A stretch of DNA of 7,275 nt from JAUPTX01 sp964652835 (GTDB lineage Bacteria; Patescibacteriota; Minisyncoccia; Phycocordibacterales; CSBR16-119). Position 1 is the stretch's first letter, and every line of letters begins with the position of its first letter. The stretch lies in the NCBI GenBank assembly GCA_964652835.1, contig CAZZCB010000021.1:1-7275 (forward strand), in the 5' to 3' direction. Below the pieces are notes generated by a model. The model searched no databases. It was given only the letters and a program-made list of their open reading frames with translations, and had not been told where the DNA came from. Below are positions 4,153 through 7,275 of the stretch, one piece after another. The translations under genes were made by a program, and so were the position numbers.

Positions 4153-4764
4153 ATGATTATAAAACACAAAGAACAACGTGTAGCTATTTTTATAGACGCG
4201 CAAAACCTATATCATTCTGCAAAGAATCTATATGGTCACAAAGTGAACTTCGCCAAAATAGTCGAAGATGCACTAGCGGGAAGAAAACTTATTAGATCAA
4301 TAGCCTACGTTATCACATCTGAAGCGGGCGACGAACAAGGCTTTTTCGAAGCTCTACATAAAAACGGAATCGAAACAAAAACAAAAGACCTTCAAGTCTT
4401 TTTCGGTGGAGCAAAAAAGGGTGACTGGGACGTGGGTCTTGCTGTAGACGCGATTACTCTCGCGCCGAAAGTTGACGCAGTGGTGCTGGTTTCTGGTGAC
4501 GGAGATTTTGTACCACTCGTGCAGTATTTGCAAATTCATTCTGGGATACAAGTCGAAGTTGCTTCTTTTGCAAAGTCGGCATCACAAAGACTTATAGAAG
4601 CTTGTAATGATTTTATGGACCTAACGCTTTCGCCAGAGAAATATTTGATTGGTTTCCGGCCGAGGAAAGGGGGAGGTAAAAAGAAAAAACAAAACCAAGC
4701 CAGGAAACCAAATGATAACCCTGACGTGACGATAACGAGAGCAGTACCAAAAGATAATAAATAA
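4153..4764 (+). CDS. NYN-domain (LabA/DUF88-like) putative ribonuclease
   Basis: The 203-residue protein carries a NYN domain over about 8-160, a PIN-like nuclease fold. VAIFIDAQNLYHSA supplies Asp15 and Asn18, KKGDWDVGLAVDA supplies Asp93 and Asp99, and VVLVSGDGDFVPLVQYL supplies Asp116 and Asp118. This acidic cluster binds metal in the family, and the complete set suggests an active enzyme. The likely substrate is RNA, but none is established from the sequence. Residues 170-203 form a low-complexity basic tail (GGGKKKKQNQARK), a plausible RNA-binding extension. The start at 4153 places the first strand in register with relatives. It has no clear Shine-Dalgarno. The gene has its own strong terminator and lies downstream of the structured 3884-4130 region, which may be its leader. 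Confidence 0.9.
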   Translation: MIIKHKEQRVAIFIDAQNLYHSAKNLYGHKVNFAKIVEDALAGRKLIRSIAYVITSEAGDEQGFFEALHKNGIETKTKDLQVFFGGAKKGDWDVGLAVDAITLAPKVDAVVLVSGDGDFVPLVQYLQIHSGIQVEVASFAKSASQRLIEACNDFMDLTLSPEKYLIGFRPRKGGGKKKKQNQARKPNDNPDVTITRAVPKDNK

Positions 4765-4776
4765 GAATTAAAAAAC

Positions 4777-4820
4777 AAAAACCACCCGAGAGCATGCCTG
4801 CGCATGCAGGGGTGGTTTTT
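4777..4820 (+). terminator. Nested bidirectional terminator after the NYN gene
   Basis: AAAAACCACCC (4777-4787) pairs with GGGTGGTTTTT (4810-4820). Inside the stem, GCATGC (4792-4797) pairs with a second GCATGC (4802-4807) around CTGC. A-run and T-run flanks make it usable on both strands. Confidence 0.93.
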
Positions 4821-4827
4821 GATATGC

Positions 4828-4856
4828 TTGACAAATATTATTAAATATGTTAACTT
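4828..4856 (+). promoter_or_regulatory. Promoter of the 89-residue gene
   Basis: A perfect -35 TTGACA (4828-4833) is followed after 17 bp by TAACTT (4851-4856) with TG at 4848-4849, an extended -10. The leader to the chosen start is about 100 nt. It contains GAGAC/GTCTC inverted arms (4936-4949), a possible small hairpin. Confidence 0.7.
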
Positions 4857-4965
4857 ATTTCTTGAACGAGTTTGTCGCCGATGGAATTTCAAATATCGGA
4901 AACACTCAGTTCTTCCAATTCAACGAATATTAATCGAGACTAAAGTCTCACAAACCCCCGTGAAC

Positions 4966-5235
4966 ATGGAAACGATCGTAAGTGAAGAAAAGATGGCTCT
5001 CGAGATCCTGAAACTCACCGTGAAAAAGCGAGTGAAGGATGACCTCGATAAATTGGTGAAATCCGTCTATGAGTCCATCGGACTGAAAGATCAGGATGGA
5101 TCCAACTGGGTGACCATGCAAAATGGCACCTTGGACAAGGATTGGCCACAGATGAAGGCCGTCATCCTCAAGTTCGCATCGGAAGAAGCGGACCGCCTCG
5201 CCAAAGAGGCAATCCCTCCGGGAACGCTCGTGTGA
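4966..5235 (+). CDS. Unrecognised 89-residue soluble helical protein
   Basis: I do not recognise this family. From ATG 4966 the product is METIVSEEKMALEILKLTVK onward, 89 residues, charged and probably helical. A long amphipathic stretch (ILKLTVKKRVKDDLDKLVKSVY at about 14-35, written here as ILKLTVKKRVKD then DLDKLVKSVY) precedes a middle segment with SNWVTMQNGTLDKDWPQM, then a second helix (KAVILKFASEEADRLAKEA) and a PPGTL end. No signal peptide or membrane segment is visible. The frame is open upstream through the terminator, so I chose the first ATG after the promoter. GTG 4960 or ATG 4993 (preceded by a purine-rich GAAGAAAAG) are alternatives. GC is raised (32 of 60 in 5101-5160, against 20 of 60 in 4201-4260), suggesting foreign origin. 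Confidence 0.75.
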   Translation: METIVSEEKMALEILKLTVKKRVKDDLDKLVKSVYESIGLKDQDGSNWVTMQNGTLDKDWPQMKAVILKFASEEADRLAKEAIPPGTLV

Positions 5236-5252
5236 TAACATGGGTGCCCAGA

Positions 5253-5285
5253 GAAAGCCCTGCACCAAGCGTGCAGGGTTTTCTT
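5253..5285 (+). terminator. Rho-independent terminator of the 89-residue gene
   Basis: CCCTGCAC (5258-5265) pairs with GTGCAGGG (5271-5278) around CAAGC. Flanking GAAAG/TTTTC pairs extend the stem and supply the T run. It ends 18 bp before the next promoter. Confidence 0.93.
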
Positions 5286-5303
5286 ATTAGGCTTTTACTA
5301 TGT

Positions 5304-5331
5304 TTGACAAAATTAAATTTTATGTTACTCT
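5304..5331 (+). promoter_or_regulatory. Promoter of the 267/62-residue operon
   Basis: TTGACA (5304-5309) is followed after 16 bp by TACTCT (5326-5331), preceded by TG at 5323-5324. This is the same extended -10 design as at 4828-4856, and the two share TTGACAAA and ATGTTA in matching places. The short leader of about 23 nt has no Shine-Dalgarno. Confidence 0.65.
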
Positions 5332-5360
5332 TCAATAAAGTCCCTTAAAACCTGAAAACC

Positions 5361-6164
5361 ATGATGACCTTTAATCAATTCAAGACTGCCGCCCTGGGCA
5401 AGTTCAACACTGAGGTAGCAGAAGAAATTGTTAAGGGTCACGAAGATCCTATCTCTTTCTTGTATTCCCTTGGCTGGGATATACCCGCAGGCGAACCTTT
5501 TTCTGAGGCACAGGTCAACCTTCTGAATATCTCTTTCGATGAAAGGGGGTGCTTTGGGCGCGCAGTGAAAGCTGCAGTTTTGGCCGAGCGACACTTCCCG
5601 TCATTGGATTTGTATGCAGGTGAGGTTTGCGAAGATTATCTGCGTTCGTTTTTGTTGAACCAGGCAACTCTTGAGAATTGGCATGACGACACTTACATTG
5701 CGGAGATACTACAATATGAGAATCCTCATATTGCGCTGGTTGATTCAGCCGGGAATCAGTTTGATCCCATCTTCAAGGCAATCAGTGCTACACCGGGAGA
5801 CCTTAAGCACCCCCAGGTTATGAAGTTACCTTTGTGGGAGTGTCTCTACTCATCGTATCTTATTAGTGTCGCCAACGATGTTTGCATGACGGACCCAGCT
5901 TCTTATGGTGTTCTACTCGACTCTGCTTACTCTGCTTGTCCTGAAATGATTCTCATCAAGGAGAACATGGCGGGTAGGTATGCGGGAGCAGGACAGTGGG
6001 AGGAAGCGATACGTTATGCTATATTTGCAGCGGAACACAGAAAAGACGCAAAGATCCTCTGGATGCTTTGGCAGATGACCGGTGACGAATCATATGCCGA
6101 CAGGATCAGGAGTGAATACTATCCTCAGATGCTCATTTACCTAAATAAAACCTTACTGCCATGA
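5361..6164 (+). CDS. Unrecognised 267-residue protein with a TPR-like C-terminal repeat
   Basis: No family is recognised. The protein starts MMTFNQFKTAALGKF. ATG 5361 and ATG 5364 are adjacent, and either may be used. It is soluble, acidic and helix-rich, with no signal peptide or membrane segment. About 194-228 resembles one tetratricopeptide unit: ENMAGRYAGAGQWEEAIRYA followed by IFAAEHRKDA, with the small-aromatic-Ala pattern of TPR helices A and B. A second weak helical pair follows (ILWMLWQMTGDESYADRI). Five cysteines (64, 90, 161, 175, 193) are scattered, not in a metal-binding arrangement I know. TPR units bind partner proteins, so a scaffold or adaptor role is a guess. The last codons overlap the next gene by ATGA, implying translational coupling. 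GC-rich codon use contrasts with the flanking AT-rich genes. Confidence 0.8.
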   Translation: MMTFNQFKTAALGKFNTEVAEEIVKGHEDPISFLYSLGWDIPAGEPFSEAQVNLLNISFDERGCFGRAVKAAVLAERHFPSLDLYAGEVCEDYLRSFLLNQATLENWHDDTYIAEILQYENPHIALVDSAGNQFDPIFKAISATPGDLKHPQVMKLPLWECLYSSYLISVANDVCMTDPASYGVLLDSAYSACPEMILIKENMAGRYAGAGQWEEAIRYAIFAAEHRKDAKILWMLWQMTGDESYADRIRSEYYPQMLIYLNKTLLP

Positions 6165-6349
6165 CACGAGCGGACTTGTCACCCGTAATGATGAAGGCCT
6201 ACGACGCTCTCAGTGAGCAGGATAGGGAGGCGTTTCTCGAACAGATGCAGGAATCTCATGCGCAGGTGATGCGTGGAGCTACTGCACGGATTCAGGCGCG
6301 CTGCCTGTCTCATCATATTGGGAATCATATGATGAAGGTGCCGAAGTGA
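6161..6349 (+). CDS. Unrecognised 62-residue protein coupled to the preceding gene
   Basis: ATG 6161 overlaps the upstream stop as ATGA, the classic arrangement for coupled translation of partners. The 62 residues start MTRADLSPVMMKAYDALSEQ and form a probable amphipathic helix over about 6-45 (DREAFLEQMQESHAQVMRG), followed by a histidine- and methionine-rich end (CLSHHIGNHMMKVPK). No known motif is seen. The coupling suggests it is made in fixed proportion to the 267-residue protein and may bind it. A terminator follows 45 nt after the stop. Confidence 0.72.
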   Translation: MTRADLSPVMMKAYDALSEQDREAFLEQMQESHAQVMRGATARIQARCLSHHIGNHMMKVPK

Positions 6350-6393
6350 TCATTCCCAAGGAAAACGAACGAGCCTAACAGTAAAGTCGTTCA

Positions 6394-6425
6394 AGAAGCC
6401 CTGTGTATTTACGCGGGGCTTTTCT
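6394..6425 (+). terminator. Rho-independent terminator of the 267/62-residue operon
   Basis: AAGCCCTGTG (6396-6405) pairs with CGCGGGGCTT (6412-6421), including two G-T pairs, around TATTTA, with a TTTT run. It lies between convergent genes and may also slow transcripts from the right. Confidence 0.88.
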
Positions 6426-6432
6426 ATTTTGT

Positions 6433-7275
6433 TTAACTCTTTATAATATAAAAATCTTTTTTTAACATTTTCTTTATTTTTTCCGCCTTGTCTTTGTCTC
6501 TTGAAATAGAAAGTTTGTTCTTACCTTGAGTCGCTATTATGTTCTGAATCTTTCTTTTGTTTTCTTCTGTAAATTCTGAATTTGTTTTATAAAAATTATC
6601 AATTTTCTCTTGCGTCTTTTCGTCGATCCAAACTTCTACCAAATAGTCACCGAAAATGTTTACATAGTAGTTTGATTTCTTGAAAAGCTCGTGGTCGGAT
6701 AAATAATACTGCGTGTATGTTCCGTCGAAATATTTTCTAACAAATTTATCCAGCGCTTCTTGTCCCGGGCTTGTGATAAGTATTTGTCTTTTCTGCGCGG
6801 TTATTCTTTTAAACAGAGCCGTTTCTTGTTCTTCTCTTGCCAGAAGAAACCACTGGTGCGGGTTGTAGATAAATACTGGTTCATCTTTCCCCATTATATT
6901 CGCCAAAATATCAAAAGCGTGACCCCAGAACGCATCTGTCGTTTCCGGGTTTTTAAAGTTGTATGTGATCTTATCTCCGTCTTCAAGAGCAAGGAATCCT
7001 TCTGCTTCGACGTTTGCGATAGAGTAGTGGTGTCTTGCCTCGGCGAAAAAGTCAGACATTTTGTTTATCCAAAGACTGTTTAGAGATGCTACTTTGCCGT
7101 GAGTAACCACGATTTCTTCTTTTTTGAGTTTCCGTAGTGCGGAGTAAACGGCTTGTTTTGTTGCTCTTATCCTCTGTACGGAGATTTTCTTCACCAAATC
7201 CATAGACGGCAAGGGTCCGTCTTTTAATGTTTTTATTATAAGGTCTTCTATTTTAGTTGTTTTTTCTGGGTTCAT
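6433..7275 (-). CDS. Winged-helix (TrmB-like) transcriptional regulator
   Basis: The 280-residue product begins at an ATG on the last three bases of the window (7275-7273), so a start further upstream cannot be excluded. Residues 8-70 read as a winged helix: IEDLIIKTLKDGPLPSMDLV, then a recognition-helix candidate ATKQAVYSALRKLKKEEIV and a wing THGKVASLNSLW. Positions 85-280 form a second domain. It contains WGHAFDILANIM, IYNPHQWFLLAREEQETALF, ILITSPGQEALDKF and YYVNIFGDYLVEVW, resembling the effector half of TrmB-like proteins common in these genomes. This resemblance is from memory and not certain. Sugar-responsive archaeal TrmB is the named relative, but no ligand can be inferred. The composition is AT-rich like the housekeeping genes. 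The target promoters are unknown. Confidence 0.72.
   Translation of the reverse strand: MNPEKTTKIEDLIIKTLKDGPLPSMDLVKKISVQRIRATKQAVYSALRKLKKEEIVVTHGKVASLNSLWINKMSDFFAEARHHYSIANVEAEGFLALEDGDKITYNFKNPETTDAFWGHAFDILANIMGKDEPVFIYNPHQWFLLAREEQETALFKRITAQKRQILITSPGQEALDKFVRKYFDGTYTQYYLSDHELFKKSNYYVNIFGDYLVEVWIDEKTQEKIDNFYKTNSEFTEENKRKIQNIIATQGKNKLSISRDKDKAEKIKKMLKKDFYIIKS

Noticed and set aside
4153..4764. Toxin-antitoxin pair involving the NYN/PIN-like protein
   Set aside because: No small antitoxin-like gene lies next to it on the same strand. The gene is alone between a terminated rpsO unit and its own terminator.
4847..4933. 28-codon frame (MLTYFLNEFVADGISNIGNT onward) in the leader of the 89-residue gene
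   Set aside because: Its ATG overlaps the predicted -10 box and so lies upstream of the likely transcription start. No supporting signal was found.
4804..4965. Extended N-terminus of the 89-residue protein from ATG 4804
   Set aside because: That ATG lies inside the terminator hairpin of the NYN gene and upstream of the promoter at 4828-4856, so the added residues cannot be on the main transcript.
1653..6425. Integron with gene cassettes fed by the nearby tyrosine recombinase
   Set aside because: The recombinase shows no integron-specific insertion that I can see, and no attC-like sites repeat between the GC-rich units. The cassettes also carry their own promoters, unlike typical integron cassettes.

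Overview
This window most likely comes from a low-GC bacterium with a compact genome, probably of the candidate phyla radiation (Patescibacteria, Parcubacteria-like). That placement is an inference. It rests on short housekeeping proteins, tight intergenic spacing, few recognisable Shine-Dalgarno sequences, a small stand-alone GIY-YIG nuclease and a NYN-domain protein. No rRNA, tRNA or CRISPR array was seen.

Layout, left to right. (1) 1-1626, minus strand: the first 37 codons of a diacylglycerol/undecaprenol kinase, exodeoxyribonuclease III 12 bp upstream of it, a strong terminator, and a SAM-dependent methyltransferase. (2) 1653-1919, plus strand: a promoter, a 49-residue membrane microprotein and a terminator, distinctly GC-rich. 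(3) 1947-2378: two related pairs of inverted repeats. One pair encloses no gene. The other fits exactly around a GIY-YIG nuclease gene. Between them lies a 42-bp remnant of a tyrosine-recombinase 3' end. (4) 2391-3311, minus: an intact XerC/D-like recombinase. (5) 3364-3825, plus: rpsO (S15) with its own promoter, a leader of about 120 nt and a terminator. (6) 3826-4152: non-coding, dominated by a 138-nt rod-like imperfect hairpin with a smaller hairpin on each side. (7) 4153-4820, plus: a NYN-domain putative ribonuclease and its terminator. (8) 4828-6425, plus: two more GC-rich transcription units of unrecognised genes (89 aa; then 267 + 62 aa overlapping at ATGA), each with its own promoter and terminator. 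(9) 6433-7275, minus: a winged-helix regulator.

The housekeeping genes (xth, dgkA, rpsO, xer) look like ordinary chromosome. Two parts look accessory. One is the inverted-repeat/GIY-YIG locus abutting the recombinase, which reads like a minimal mobile element beside a possible gene-less relative. The other is the set of three plus-strand, GC-rich units with extended -10 promoters and C/A-rich leaders without Shine-Dalgarno sequences, encoding proteins I cannot place. The rod-like element at 3931-4068 is the best candidate for an undescribed structured RNA. Several minus-strand genes have a -10 box only 6-9 nt before the start codon, suggesting leaderless or near-leaderless mRNAs.
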